Below, in pieces: positions 24,629 through 33,137 of a DNA stretch of 64,000 bases. The stretch spans positions 1-64,000 of the forward strand of contig JAFEDS010000025.1 in the NCBI GenBank assembly GCA_018241505.1, read 5' to 3'. Source of the stretch: Pseudomonadota bacterium. GTDB lineage: Bacteria; Pseudomonadota; Gammaproteobacteria; Steroidobacterales; Steroidobacteraceae. The notes under the pieces are model-generated. The model was not told the DNA's origin and did no database searches. It saw only the letters and a list, made by a program, of their open reading frames with translations. Position 1 is the first letter of the stretch. The number at the start of each line of letters is the position of its first letter. The position numbers and the translations under genes are program-made.

Positions 24629-25585
24629 TCACGCGGCGGGCGGGCCACCCAACTCTCGCCGGAATCCCTCCCGCCAGCTCCCACAAACAGGCGTCCACCT
24701 GAGCAGCCTCTTTGCTTTGTCATTGGATGACCCGCGTATCCTGGTCATCATGGACACACCCGGCTCTCCGATGAGAAAACGCGCGATCCAGGCGGGCACG
24801 TGAATTGGCGGCTTCGCTTCCAGAATCCGCGCCAATTCCGGTAACCAAACGCTGACAGGCGCGGGATCATCGTCCACGATGTTGTAAAGGCCGCTCGGCC
24901 CACCCTCAACCGCCAGCGCCGTGGCGGCCGCAACGTCATCAATATGGACGAACGACCAGACTCCTCCGCCCCCGCCGACAACAGGCAACTTCCGCTGCCT
25001 GACCATCCCGACAACATCTCCGTCGCTCGAGAAAGGCGTACCGGGCCCGTAAAAGGCACCATAGCGTAAAACAACAGGCGCCATCTCACCGACAGCCAGC
25101 ACTTTGCTTTCCAACTCGCGAATCGACTCCAGCGTCCGCGTCATTTCCCGCGGTGGCGTCGCGTCCAGTGGATCCGACTCGCTCTTGATTGCCTCGCCCT
25201 CCCGGGCATTTGGCCAACCCGTGTAACTTTGAACAATCAAACGCGCCGTACCCACCTGGCGCGCTGCCGCGATGAGATAGTCCGCGCCTTCAGTTCGCAA
25301 CCGGTTGGTCAGTGCGAACTCCCGATCAAAATGCTTCAGATCCGGGGCGTTGGCCAGCGAGGTCATCTGGTGAACAATGACCTCGGGCTCGACCTCGCGG
25401 ACCGTTTCCAACACCTCGGTCCGATTCAGGCCGTCCATGATCACCGGTTGCGCCTCCATGGCCAGCAGATCCTGGGCGTTGCCCGGGCTTCGGGTGGTAC
25501 CGAACACTTCGTGACCACGCCGCCTCAATACTGGAACGAGAGCTCGTCCCACCGCCCCTGTTGCCCCTGCTACAAGAACTCTCAT
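24629..25585 (-). CDS. NAD-dependent epimerase/dehydratase family protein (atypical/extended SDR)
   Basis: A 318-residue Rossmann protein with the nucleotide-binding VAGATGAVGRALVP at residues 4-17, IVHQMTS in place of the usual NAG strand, and a V-V-L-R-Y-G-A-F-Y-G-P-G segment (186-197) typical of sugar epimerase-like SDRs. The usual YxxxK tyrosine is not obvious at the expected place, so catalysis is uncertain. ATGA overlap with the upstream TetR gene (25582-25585) makes it the regulator's downstream partner. Confidence 0.8.
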   Translation of the reverse strand: MRVLVAGATGAVGRALVPVLRRRGHEVFGTTRSPGNAQDLLAMEAQPVIMDGLNRTEVLETVREVEPEVIVHQMTSLANAPDLKHFDREFALTNRLRTEGADYLIAAARQVGTARLIVQSYTGWPNAREGEAIKSESDPLDATPPREMTRTLESIRELESKVLAVGEMAPVVLRYGAFYGPGTPFSSDGDVVGMVRQRKLPVVGGGGGVWSFVHIDDVAAATALAVEGGPSGLYNIVDDDPAPVSVWLPELARILEAKPPIHVPAWIARFLIGEPGVSMMTRIRGSSNDKAKRLLRWTPVCGSWREGFRRELGGPPAA

Positions 25586-26151
25586 GGCACAATCGCGCGA
25601 TACACGCTCGTAATCAATTCATCAACAATCACGGGCGGTACCTCACGGCGCTGCAGATGAGATTTCACCGCGGCAATTGGAGCTTCCGCGAGCACAAAGG
25701 TCGCGCGACGCATTGACGCTGCGCTATTGCTGCCAAAGGCATCGAGCGCGAACCGCTCGAGGCATGACTCGAAAGTTCGCGCCTGATCGCGCACACCTTT
25801 CTGGAGTTGCTCCGGCCACGCTCCGTTGATGAAGTCGTGCCGGCTATACAACATCAACAGCCGCGCTTCATCCAGATGCGAGCGCGACCAGACCGCTGCA
25901 TGCAGCGCGGCGGCCAGCCCATCTTTCGCATCAATGGCCTGAATGAAGCCTCGCTGGTAGTCGAGAGTCGACTGCAGCCACAGCTCGCCCATGAGCACGT
26001 CACGCGACGGGAAGCGATGATAGAAAGACCCCTTCGGGGATCCCACACGCTCTATGACCGCGTCAACAGTGACGGAGGCGGGGCTGCTCTCGGCAGCGAG
26101 AGCGCGAGCGGCCGCCATGAAGTGATCTCTGGCAAAAACGGCTTTCCCCAT
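25582..26151 (-). CDS. TetR-family transcriptional regulator
   Basis: A 189-residue regulator: an N-terminal helix-turn-helix with VTVDAVIERVGSPKGSFYHRFPSRDVL (residues 27-53) and a helical ligand domain. It starts at 26151, right next to two tandem TAGAC-N6-GTCTA inverted repeats that also precede the divergent PNPOx-like gene. It therefore almost certainly represses itself, the coupled epimerase and the divergent gene. The inducer is unknown. Confidence 0.9.
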   Translation of the reverse strand: MGKAVFARDHFMAAARALAAESSPASVTVDAVIERVGSPKGSFYHRFPSRDVLMGELWLQSTLDYQRGFIQAIDAKDGLAAALHAAVWSRSHLDEARLLMLYSRHDFINGAWPEQLQKGVRDQARTFESCLERFALDAFGSNSAASMRRATFVLAEAPIAAVKSHLQRREVPPVIVDELITSVYRAIVP

Positions 26152-26156
26152 AGATG

Positions 26157-26186
26157 TAGACTACACCGTCTAGACCATATAGTCTA
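26157..26186. promoter_or_regulatory. Tandem TetR operators, TAGAC-N6-GTCTA twice
   Basis: Two perfect inverted repeats lie in the 66-base divergent gap. TAGAC (26157-26161) pairs with GTCTA (26168-26172), and TAGAC (26171-26175) pairs with GTCTA (26182-26186). The two sites share two bases and their centres are 14 bases apart. This is the expected form of an operator bound by two repressor dimers. Spacing to both start codons fits autorepression by the TetR gene at 26151. Confidence 0.75.
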
Positions 26187-26217
26187 TAGGCAGACTTGAA
26201 ATCAATGAAGGTAAGCC

Positions 26218-26706
26218 ATGCCAACAGAATCGACTCGCAGTCTCCTGGACGCCGCGGCCGAGGTCGTCTCGCGTGTGCGCTATTGTTGGTTGGTTACTCA
26301 GTCCAGGGACGGTGCCGGCAGCGCGCGCCCCATGGGCCGAATCCTGCCCGACCGCGCCGAAGGTTCGTGGACGGTACGTTTTGTTACCGATCGTCGGTCG
26401 CACAAGGCGGCGGCAATCGAGCACTCACCGGACGTCGAGCTGATTTTTCAGGATGACGCGCGAGAGGCATTCGTGGCACTGGGTGGTAACGCACGGCTAC
26501 TCACGAACCCGGTCAGAATCCGGGAGCTCTGGAAGCGCGCCTACGACGTGTACTTTCCGACTGAGGACGACCGCGCCAACGCGATATTCGTGGAAGTGGA
26601 GATGCTGCTAATGCGACTATGGATCCGGGGAGTCACGCCCGAACCGTTCGGGTTGCAGCCGGTGGTGCTCCGATGCGACTCGCACGGCGATTGGCAAGAG
26701 CCGTGA
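26218..26706 (+). CDS. Pyridoxamine 5'-phosphate oxidase-like flavin-binding protein (general stress FMN-binding split barrel)
   Basis: A 162-residue split-barrel protein. CWLVTQSRDGAGSARPMGRIL (residues 23-43), WTVRFVTDRRSHKAAAIEHSPDVELIFQDD and FVALGGNARLLTNPVRIRELWKRAYDVYFP match the general-stress-protein-26 branch of the PNPOx-like family, which binds FMN or F420-like cofactors. It diverges from the TetR gene and shares its operator, so it is probably induced by the regulator's ligand. The reaction is not defined. Confidence 0.82.
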   Translation: MPTESTRSLLDAAAEVVSRVRYCWLVTQSRDGAGSARPMGRILPDRAEGSWTVRFVTDRRSHKAAAIEHSPDVELIFQDDAREAFVALGGNARLLTNPVRIRELWKRAYDVYFPTEDDRANAIFVEVEMLLMRLWIRGVTPEPFGLQPVVLRCDSHGDWQEP

Positions 26707-26712
26707 GGGGCG

Positions 26713-27084
26713 TCAAAACAAGCGGCTGCCGTTCGGCACGGGCTGGTCCGGTTTGAACAACACCACCGCACCGGCTGTATCGGCAAAACCGAGGGTCAGC
26801 ACCTCTGACATGAACCTCCCGATCTGCCGCGGCGGGAAATTGACAACCGCGGCTACCTGACGACCCACCAGGGCATCCAGCGTGTAGTGCTCGGTAATCT
26901 GCGCGCTGCTCTTCTTCCGGCCAATGACCGGGCCGAAGTCGATTGTGAGTTTGAAAGCGGGCTTCCGCGCCTCCGGGAATGGCTCCGCGGCAACGATGGT
27001 ACCCACGCGAACATCGACGGCAAGGAAGTCGTCGAACTTGATTTCGGGGCCGGCGGGCGCATCGAGATCATGATTACTGTGCAT
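26713..27084 (-). CDS. csaA: CsaA-type tRNA-binding domain protein
   Basis: A 123-residue OB-fold protein. FLAVDVRVGTIVAAEPFPEARKPAFKLTIDFG (19-50), SSAQITEHY and VVNFPPRQIGRFMSEVLTLGF match CsaA, a dimeric tRNA-binding domain protein described as an export chaperone in Bacillus and widespread in Proteobacteria. It reads on the minus strand 18 bases after the start-distal neighbour, and its end faces the PNPOx-like gene six bases away. Family assignment is firm; physiological role is less so. Confidence 0.9.
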   Translation of the reverse strand: MHSNHDLDAPAGPEIKFDDFLAVDVRVGTIVAAEPFPEARKPAFKLTIDFGPVIGRKKSSAQITEHYTLDALVGRQVAAVVNFPPRQIGRFMSEVLTLGFADTAGAVVLFKPDQPVPNGSRLF

Positions 27085-27102
27085 GGGGACCCTGATGGGC
27101 GC

Positions 27103-29316
27103 TCAAGCGGTTTTCAGGCGCACAGGCAGCGAGCGCACGCGGGTTCCGGTCGCCACATAGATTGCATTGGTCAACGCCGCAATGACCGGCGGTAGCGCGG
27201 GCTCACCGAGCCCGGTTGGCGGCTTATCCGATTTGACCCAGGCAATCTCGATCTGCGGTGTGGAGTCGATGCGTGCCAGGTGAAAATCGTGCAGGTTGCT
27301 TTGCTGTACGACCCCCTCAACAAAGCCGATCTCCTGGCCGGCGAGGGCCTGCGCCAGGCCGTCAATGATGGCGCCTTTGACCTGGTTCTCCGCCCCCATG
27401 GGATTGACGATCTGACTGCCGATATCACCGGCAACCCACACCTGGTGCACGGCGATGTTGCCAGCCGCGACGCTTGCCTCGACCACTTCCGCGAAATAGC
27501 CCTGATGACAGAAGTAAAAGGCAAAGCCCTTTCCGCGGCCGGCTTGCTGCGGCTTCTGCGCCCAAGCGGATGTCTGTAACACCTTTTGAATGACGCCGCG
27601 AGCACGACCCGTATCAAACGGCGGGCCCCGGCCATCGCGGGGCGGTATTTCCCGGGGCTCTCCTGCCAACATACTCAACATCAATGCCGGCAGGTCGGTT
27701 CCCGCCGCAACGGCCACTTCATCCAAAAAAGACTGCGAGGCAAAACACAACGCGTTCGAGCCCGGCGCACGCAACGGTCCGGTGCGAACCACAGTAGGCA
27801 TCATCGAGCGGCCGTAGCGCAGGTGCTGGACCAAGCCGGCGGGAATCATCGAAAGGTTCATATCGGCCGCGCGCACGGCCTTGCCGTCGCTGCCATGAAA
27901 AGTCACAAAATGATCAGTGAACGCTGTCAGCTTGCCATTGCCGTCGAGAGCGGCCTCAAAGTCGTGCCAGCCGCCCGGCCGATAGTAATCGCGCCGAATG
28001 TCATCTTCGCGGGACCAGAGCAACTTGATCGCAGTCCCGGGAACTGCCTTGGCGATGGCTGCCGCCTGCACCATGAAATCGTTCAGCAGCCGGCGCCCGA
28101 AGCCTCCGCCCATGCGAGTCAGGTGCAGGGTGATGTTGTCCGCCGCGATACCGAGGGACTTCTGGATCATTGTCAGGCCGCCACCGGGCGCTTGTGTGGG
28201 CGCCCAGATTTCCAACTTGCCGTCCGTATACACGGCCGTGCAGTTCTGTGGCTCCATGGGAGCATGGGCAATGAACGGATACTGATAGCGGGCTTTGACA
28301 CGACGGGCCGCCTTGGCCAGATGCTCCGCCGGATCGCCGTCGCGGCGCAACTCTTCACCATTGCCTGCTGCGAACGCTGCTTCAGCCTTCGCCTGATACG
28401 CCGCGCTCGTATGCCCTTGCGCGGCTGACAGATCCCACTTGACTGCAAGCCGCTTGCGGGCCTGGTTGGCCAGCCACCAGTTGGTGGCCACAACCGCAAC
28501 GCCGTCGGCAAGTCCCTGGTCGGCGTCACCATCGCCGGTCAGCGGTATGACGTGCCTAACACCGGGAGCCTGCCTCGCCGCCTCGACATCCGCACTGATC
28601 AGGCGGCCGCCCTGTGCGGGCGCCACCTCAAACACCGCATACAACATGCCGGGCAGCCGGGTGTCGATGCCAAAGATGGGCTTGCCTTTGACAATCCTCG
28701 GGCTGTCGATGCCGACCACCGACTGACCGATGATCGTAAATTGTTCGGGAGTCTTGAGACGCAGGGTGCTTACATCCGGAGCAGGCAACGCGGCAGCTCG
28801 CGAGGCGATCTCGCCATAGCCCATGGACCGGCCGGACGCAGCATGGAAGATACGGCCCTGTGACGTAGTTATCTCATCAACGCTGACATTCCATTGCGCT
28901 GCCGCTGCCTGGACCAACATCGCGCGAGCAGCCGCTCCGGCCTGGCGCATCGGCAGCCAGTTGTTGGGCGTGGCAGTGCTGCCACCGGCGACCTGGGTGC
29001 CGTAGCGCTTCGCATCGGCATCCGCCTGGTCGATGCGAACCTGACTCCACGCACAATCCAACTCGTCGGCAATCATCATGGGCAAAGAGGTCTTGATGCC
29101 CTGCCCGATCTCGGGATTCTTCGACACGATGGTGACGATGCCGTCCGGCGCCACTGAGACGAAAGCCGACAGGGTAGCCGGCGCCGCAACCGCGGCAGCC
29201 CCGTTTGCCGCGAGCGCCCGCACCGGCATGGGAATCAACACCTCGAGCGCCAGGCCACCGCCCGCCAACAACGAGGTTTTCAGGAGCGTCCGCCGATTGA
29301 GGGTTTCAGGCAACAT
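27103..29316 (-). CDS. Xanthine-dehydrogenase-family molybdopterin-binding subunit (IorB-like)
   Basis: A 737-residue large subunit with a Tat leader (NRRTLLKTSLLAGGG) and the two-part aldehyde-oxidase/xanthine-dehydrogenase molybdopterin domain. It has the IorB-type order: IVSKNPEIGQGIKTSLPMMIADELD near residue 105, a Gly-rich MGGGFGRR loop near 430, and GEPALPPVIAALTNAI near the end containing the glutamate that activates the metal-bound water. Together with the next gene's [2Fe-2S] subunit it makes a periplasmic molybdenum hydroxylase or aldehyde oxidoreductase. A cytochrome partner is not seen here. Overlap with the small subunit is 11 bases. Confidence 0.88.
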   Translation of the reverse strand: MLPETLNRRTLLKTSLLAGGGLALEVLIPMPVRALAANGAAAVAAPATLSAFVSVAPDGIVTIVSKNPEIGQGIKTSLPMMIADELDCAWSQVRIDQADADAKRYGTQVAGGSTATPNNWLPMRQAGAAARAMLVQAAAAQWNVSVDEITTSQGRIFHAASGRSMGYGEIASRAAALPAPDVSTLRLKTPEQFTIIGQSVVGIDSPRIVKGKPIFGIDTRLPGMLYAVFEVAPAQGGRLISADVEAARQAPGVRHVIPLTGDGDADQGLADGVAVVATNWWLANQARKRLAVKWDLSAAQGHTSAAYQAKAEAAFAAGNGEELRRDGDPAEHLAKAARRVKARYQYPFIAHAPMEPQNCTAVYTDGKLEIWAPTQAPGGGLTMIQKSLGIAADNITLHLTRMGGGFGRRLLNDFMVQAAAIAKAVPGTAIKLLWSREDDIRRDYYRPGGWHDFEAALDGNGKLTAFTDHFVTFHGSDGKAVRAADMNLSMIPAGLVQHLRYGRSMMPTVVRTGPLRAPGSNALCFASQSFLDEVAVAAGTDLPALMLSMLAGEPREIPPRDGRGPPFDTGRARGVIQKVLQTSAWAQKPQQAGRGKGFAFYFCHQGYFAEVVEASVAAGNIAVHQVWVAGDIGSQIVNPMGAENQVKGAIIDGLAQALAGQEIGFVEGVVQQSNLHDFHLARIDSTPQIEIAWVKSDKPPTGLGEPALPPVIAALTNAIYVATGTRVRSLPVRLKTA

Positions 29317-29785
29317 GGTTCGGATCCTCATGCATGCCGGCGGCGATCTGGATAGCCGTCTGTATCCTGTTGTAACAGGCGCACCGACAGACGTTCCCGG
29401 CCATGGCGGAGTTGATCTGGTCCATCGACGGGCGCGGTGTGTGGTCCAGCAATGCTGCCGCCGACATGATCTGTCCAGCCTGGCAATAGCCACACTGCAT
29501 GACATCGACCTTCAGCCAGGCCTCCTGCAAGCGGGCACCCACCGGGGTTTCGCCAATATGCTCGATAGTGGTGATCCTGGCGTTGCGCAAGGTTCCCACC
29601 GGAGTCTGGCAGGAACGCTGCGCGGCCCCGTTCACATGAACAGTGCAGGCCCCGCACAAGCCGGCGCCGCATCCGAACTTGGTGCCGACCAACCCCAGCT
29701 CATCGCGTAATACCCACAACAAGGGCATCTCCGGCGGCGCCTCGACTTCGTGGACCTGTTCGTTGATATGAAGCTTATATTTCAT
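29306..29785 (-). CDS. [2Fe-2S] subunit of molybdenum hydroxylase (IorA-like)
   Basis: A 159-residue protein carrying both iron-sulfur clusters of this enzyme class: Cys39, Cys44, Cys47 and Cys59 for the plant-ferredoxin-type cluster, and Cys98, Cys101, Cys133 and Cys135 in the helical domain (CGYCQAGQ and CRCAC). The start at 29785 follows GGACGG and overlaps the upstream GST stop as ATGA. It passes electrons from the molybdopterin site of the next gene's product. No leader of its own; it is probably exported with the Tat-bearing large subunit. Confidence 0.93.
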   Translation of the reverse strand: MKYKLHINEQVHEVEAPPEMPLLWVLRDELGLVGTKFGCGAGLCGACTVHVNGAAQRSCQTPVGTLRNARITTIEHIGETPVGARLQEAWLKVDVMQCGYCQAGQIMSAAALLDHTPRPSMDQINSAMAGNVCRCACYNRIQTAIQIAAGMHEDPNHVA

Positions 29786-30462
29786 GTGCCCGTCCTCGGT
29801 CCTGGAACCCGTACGACACCAGCAACGGGCTCCGGGGTCAATGGCTCCGGCCGCCAAACCGGGAACGGCCGCATGATGCGTGCGAACCGCTCGGACCTCA
29901 CAATTGTGGCCAGCCACTTCTGCACGGCGCTCAGTGGCAGGCTCGCAAACCAGCTTGCATCCACGTTGGCAAATTGACGTACAAATGGCGCGATGGCCAT
30001 GTCAGCCAGCGAGACGGCCGAGCCCGCGAGATGCGCGCTTCGAGCAAGCCGGCTCTCCAACAGCTCGAGATCCTGACACGCCGCGGTCCGGCTGGCCCTC
30101 GGGTCCGATCCTGCAAAGCGGACCGGATACTTGTAGCGGTCGAGATTCTCCTTGAAGTGCGAATCGAACTGAGCAATCAGTGTCCGCATTCCCGCGAGCG
30201 AGTCGGATTCGGGTACCAGCCACCGCTCAGGGTCGTTGCATCCCAGTGCCCACAGCATGATATCGAGGCTTTCGTCGAGCACCGTGCCGCTGGGAAACAC
30301 CAGGACGGGCACGGTACCCTTCGGCGATGCCGCGAGCATTTCGGCTGGTTTGTTGCGCAATACGACTTCGCGCAGCTCACAAACCTGTCCGCTCACATCC
30401 AGCGCCAGGCGCGCGCGCATGGCGTAGGGGCAGCGTCGGAAGGAGTAGAGAATCGGAATCAC
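29782..30462 (-). CDS. Glutathione S-transferase family protein
   Basis: A 226-residue two-domain GST. The thioredoxin-like N-terminus has RRCPYAMRARLAL (Cys11), as in omega/glutaredoxin-2-like members, and the cis-proline GTVPVLVF and DESLDI motifs near residues 49-68. A helical C-terminal domain follows. The start is GTG at 30462 without an obvious Shine-Dalgarno sequence. ATGA overlap with the Mo-hydroxylase small subunit suggests a joint role, perhaps protecting against or processing the oxidised product; that is speculative. Confidence 0.85.
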   Translation of the reverse strand: MIPILYSFRRCPYAMRARLALDVSGQVCELREVVLRNKPAEMLAASPKGTVPVLVFPSGTVLDESLDIMLWALGCNDPERWLVPESDSLAGMRTLIAQFDSHFKENLDRYKYPVRFAGSDPRASRTAACQDLELLESRLARSAHLAGSAVSLADMAIAPFVRQFANVDASWFASLPLSAVQKWLATIVRSERFARIMRPFPVWRPEPLTPEPVAGVVRVPGPRTGT

Positions 30463-30495
30463 GGGCGGGGATTGTGAGCGCCCGCGCTTGGGCTA

Positions 30496-31872
30496 TCAAA
30501 CGATCTTCGAGTACCCACCCGAGCTCACGGCACCGCCAGCCGGCAGGTACCGGTCGAAACACCCCGCAATCAGGCGCAGAAAGTACCTCCCCTTCGGGCT
30601 CGCCACAATCCGGCTAGAGCAGGCCCACACCAGACCATCCGACGCCAACTCCTCCAGCAACGGCCGCGCACCGGCGAAGTACGTCCAGAAATCAATCGCG
30701 TACTGGCGCTCGATGGCGGCGATGTCAACGTCACCCTGGCACATGATGCGACCGATCACATCCGCGCGGATCACATCGTCCTCGTCCATTGAAAGCCCAC
30801 GCCAGACCGGCAGCGCGCCCCGGTCGAGCGCCCGCTCCCATTCAGACAGGTCGCGCGGGTTCTGGCTGAAACTGTTGCCGATGTGACTGATGGCGCTCAC
30901 GCCCAGTCCCAACAGATCGCTACCACCGCGCGTTGTATAACCCATGAAGTTCCGCTGCAGCGTGCCCGAGTCCTGGGCCAGCGCCAGCTCGTCTTCGGGT
31001 AAAGCGAAGTGGTCCATGCCGATGTAGCGATATCCGGCGGCGGTCAGGGCTCCAATCGCCATGCCGAGAAGGGCCACGCGGGTGTTTGGATCGGGCAACT
31101 CATCACTGTTGATCTGCCGCTGCCCCTTGAACATCTGTGGCAAATGCGCGTAGCCATAGATGGCGAGCCGTGAAGGCCGCATATCCAGAACGGCTTCGAG
31201 CGTGCGGTGAAATCCCTCGCGCGTCTGTCGCGGCAACCCGTACATCAAGTCAACATTAATGGAGTGGATGCCTGCGCGCCGGCAATCGCCAATGGCGTTT
31301 ACGGTCTGCTCCATCGACTGCAGTCGATTGACGGCCACCTGGACATCGGGATCGAAGTCCTGGACTCCCAAGCTCGCCCGATTGAATCCGAGGTCCGCCA
31401 GCTTGCGCACATCGTCATTGCCCAATACGCGTGGATCGATCTCAACGGAGATTTCACAATTCGGCGCGAAATCAAACTGACGCCGTAATACCTCGATGAT
31501 TCGGCCCAGTTGCGCTGGTGCGAGGAAGTTGGGTGTACCGCCACCGAAATGAAGTTGCTCCACGCGTCGATCGCGAAACAATGGCCCAACGCGCTCGATT
31601 TCCTGAAGCAGGCGCCGCACATATTCCTCGCCACGCGCTACGGAGCGAGTGATGACACGATTGCAGCCGCAGAAGAAACAGGGGTTGCTGCAAAATGGAA
31701 CGTGAACATACAGCGACAGCGGTCGATGGCCACGCACTTCAGCAAAGCGCCTGAAGTCGGACTCATCAAACCCGGTCGAGAAATTTGGCGCGGTCGGATA
31801 AGAGGTGTAGCGCGGCCCGGGCCGGTCGTACCGGGCCAGCAGCGACGGTTCCACGGTGGTTGCACTGATCAT
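30496..31872 (-). CDS. hemN: Oxygen-independent coproporphyrinogen III dehydrogenase (radical SAM)
   Basis: A 458-residue HemN. The radical-SAM cluster is CSNPCFFCGC (Cys61, Cys65, Cys68; Cys70 is the extra HemN cysteine), preceded by LYVHVPF. GGGTPNFL, VEIDPRV, NRASLGVQDFDP and DLMYGLPRQT follow in the expected order, and the C-terminal HemN domain is intact. It catalyses two decarboxylations to protoporphyrinogen IX without oxygen, implying that the organism makes haem under low oxygen. I find no convincing FNR box in the 54 bases upstream, so its promoter may lie before the upstream ArsR gene. Confidence 0.96.
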   Translation of the reverse strand: MISATTVEPSLLARYDRPGPRYTSYPTAPNFSTGFDESDFRRFAEVRGHRPLSLYVHVPFCSNPCFFCGCNRVITRSVARGEEYVRRLLQEIERVGPLFRDRRVEQLHFGGGTPNFLAPAQLGRIIEVLRRQFDFAPNCEISVEIDPRVLGNDDVRKLADLGFNRASLGVQDFDPDVQVAVNRLQSMEQTVNAIGDCRRAGIHSINVDLMYGLPRQTREGFHRTLEAVLDMRPSRLAIYGYAHLPQMFKGQRQINSDELPDPNTRVALLGMAIGALTAAGYRYIGMDHFALPEDELALAQDSGTLQRNFMGYTTRGGSDLLGLGVSAISHIGNSFSQNPRDLSEWERALDRGALPVWRGLSMDEDDVIRADVIGRIMCQGDVDIAAIERQYAIDFWTYFAGARPLLEELASDGLVWACSSRIVASPKGRYFLRLIAGCFDRYLPAGGAVSSGGYSKIV

Positions 31873-31926
31873 GCATCCAAGCGTAGATGAGCCGACTCGG
31901 GTCTCCCATACGCACTTCCCGAAACA

Positions 31927-32391
31927 TCAGCGGGCTGCTACGGCGGGATACGGGTCCTCGATCGCCGCGGTGCCCGTCTCCAGCACCGACTTCAGGTTGG
32001 AGAGGACTTTCGGCCAACCACCGGAAACGGCCGCAATGAATTTCGATGGCTCGCATTCGATGGTGTGAGTGACGGTCAGCTTGACCGCGGTACTGAACGG
32101 CTCCACTTCCATTGTGCAGAGCGAATCGCCTTCAGCGACGAGCTCGGGTTTGTCCTGATGCCGCCAACGTATCACCAGCCGTCGCGGCGGGTCGGCCTCC
32201 ACTATCTCGCCGGCATCGGTCATTCGCCCATCCGGATAGAAATTCTTCCACACCGATCCCACAGTCCATTCGCACTCGGCGTGATTGCCGAACCACCATT
32301 GCTGCACGAACTCCCGGTCAGTCAGCGCCGACCACAGGCGCTCCGGCGTGGTACGGATGTAGGTCACGTACACGAATGTCGATCTAGCCAT
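31927..32391 (-). CDS. SRPBCC/AHSA1-type START-domain protein
   Basis: A 154-residue AHSA1-type protein (FVYVTYIRTTPERLWSALTD, then WWFGNHAECEWTVGSVWKNF, and a late GGWPKVLSNLKSVLET helix). It overlaps the ArsR gene by eight bases. ArsR-AHSA1 pairs are a common bacterial arrangement in which the small START-fold protein probably binds a hydrophobic ligand; the ligand is unknown. Confidence 0.87.
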   Translation of the reverse strand: MARSTFVYVTYIRTTPERLWSALTDREFVQQWWFGNHAECEWTVGSVWKNFYPDGRMTDAGEIVEADPPRRLVIRWRHQDKPELVAEGDSLCTMEVEPFSTAVKLTVTHTIECEPSKFIAAVSGGWPKVLSNLKSVLETGTAAIEDPYPAVAAR

Positions 32392-32716
32392 TGGGTTTCT
32401 CCAGGCGATGTTTGAGCTCCGCGAGCGCTTTGAGGCGTGGCTTTTCAAACTTCGAAAGCCACCGCTCGTAGATTTCCTGCAGCGGAACTGGATTGAGGAA
32501 GTGCAGCTTCTCGCGGCCACGCCGCACGATAGCGACCAGGTTGGCGGCTTCCAGCAGCTCGATGTGCTGCGTGACTCCCTGACGCGTCATATCCATGTGC
32601 TCGCACAGTTGGCTGAGCGTTCGGCCGTCATGCGTATGTAGAAGGTCCAGCAGCTTGCGCCGACCCGGATCGGCCAAGGCCCTGAAGAGCGCGTCCGTAT
32701 CCTGACGTTCCGCCAT
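32384..32716 (-). CDS. ArsR-family winged-helix regulator
   Basis: A 110-residue repressor (FRALADPGRRKLLDLLHTHDG, helix-turn-helix at LSQLCEHMDMTRQGVTQHIELLEAANLV, wing with RRGREKLHFLNP). It lacks the paired cysteines of metal-sensing ArsR proteins, which fits the AHSA1-linked subfamily. Immediately upstream is a long imperfect palindrome overlapping a strong promoter (32722-32775), so it is probably autoregulated. Confidence 0.9.
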   Translation of the reverse strand: MAERQDTDALFRALADPGRRKLLDLLHTHDGRTLSQLCEHMDMTRQGVTQHIELLEAANLVAIVRRGREKLHFLNPVPLQEIYERWLSKFEKPRLKALAELKHRLEKPNG

Positions 32717-32721
32717 GACCT

Positions 32722-32775
32722 ACATGCAAGTGGTTACTTGCCTTTATAATAGGCAAGCAATTACTTGCATGTCAA
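32722..32775 (-). promoter_or_regulatory. ArsR promoter and operator: 21-base imperfect palindrome
   Basis: Arms 32722-32742 and 32752-32772 match at 18 of 21 positions around a 9-base AT-rich centre. Each arm contains its own smaller dyad: GCAAGT-N4-ACTTGC (32726-32741) and GCAAG-N6-CTTGC (32753-32768). On the minus strand a perfect TTGACA (32775-32770), an 18-base spacer and TATTAT (32751-32746) form a strong sigma-70-type promoter that lies entirely within the palindrome. Repressor bound here would block RNA polymerase directly. Confidence 0.78.
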
Positions 32776-33137
32776 ATACCGCCGGCGGCGGTAGAAGCGG
32801 AAGCTGTAGCGCGACGCCATGCGGCCGGCGTCATGCCCCGGTGCTCGCGGAATCGGTTGGATAGATGCGACTGGTCGCCGAAGCCGCAGTTGAGGGCGAT
32901 CTCACTCAACGGCATCGCACTTTGGGCCAACAGTTGCGCAGCCAGTTGTATCCGGCGCCGCAGCACGTATGCGTGCGGACTGAGGCCGAAAGTACGCTTG
33001 AAAGTCCGTGAAAAATGCGACGGCGTGCGGTTCACCAACGCACAGAGGTGTGTGACTTTGATGGGCTCGGTGATATTCCCATCAATGTACTCCTCGATCC
33101 GGCGCACCTGCCAGGCCAGCATCGAAACCGTGCTCAT
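32772..33137 (-). CDS. Short AraC-type DNA-binding protein (HTH domains only)
   Basis: A 121-residue protein made almost wholly of an AraC/XylS double helix-turn-helix (VTHLCALVNRTPSHFSRTFKRTFGLSPHAYV and LSEIALNCGFGDQSHLSNRFREHRGMTPAAWRRA). There is no ligand-binding domain, as in SoxS/MarA-like regulators, which are controlled by abundance. It is divergent from the cytochrome P460 gene (33220); the gap has an ACTCTCC/GGAGAGT inverted repeat (33143-33149 and 33163-33169) that partly coincides with its ribosome site. Confidence 0.87.
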   Translation of the reverse strand: MSTVSMLAWQVRRIEEYIDGNITEPIKVTHLCALVNRTPSHFSRTFKRTFGLSPHAYVLRRRIQLAAQLLAQSAMPLSEIALNCGFGDQSHLSNRFREHRGMTPAAWRRATASASTAAGGI

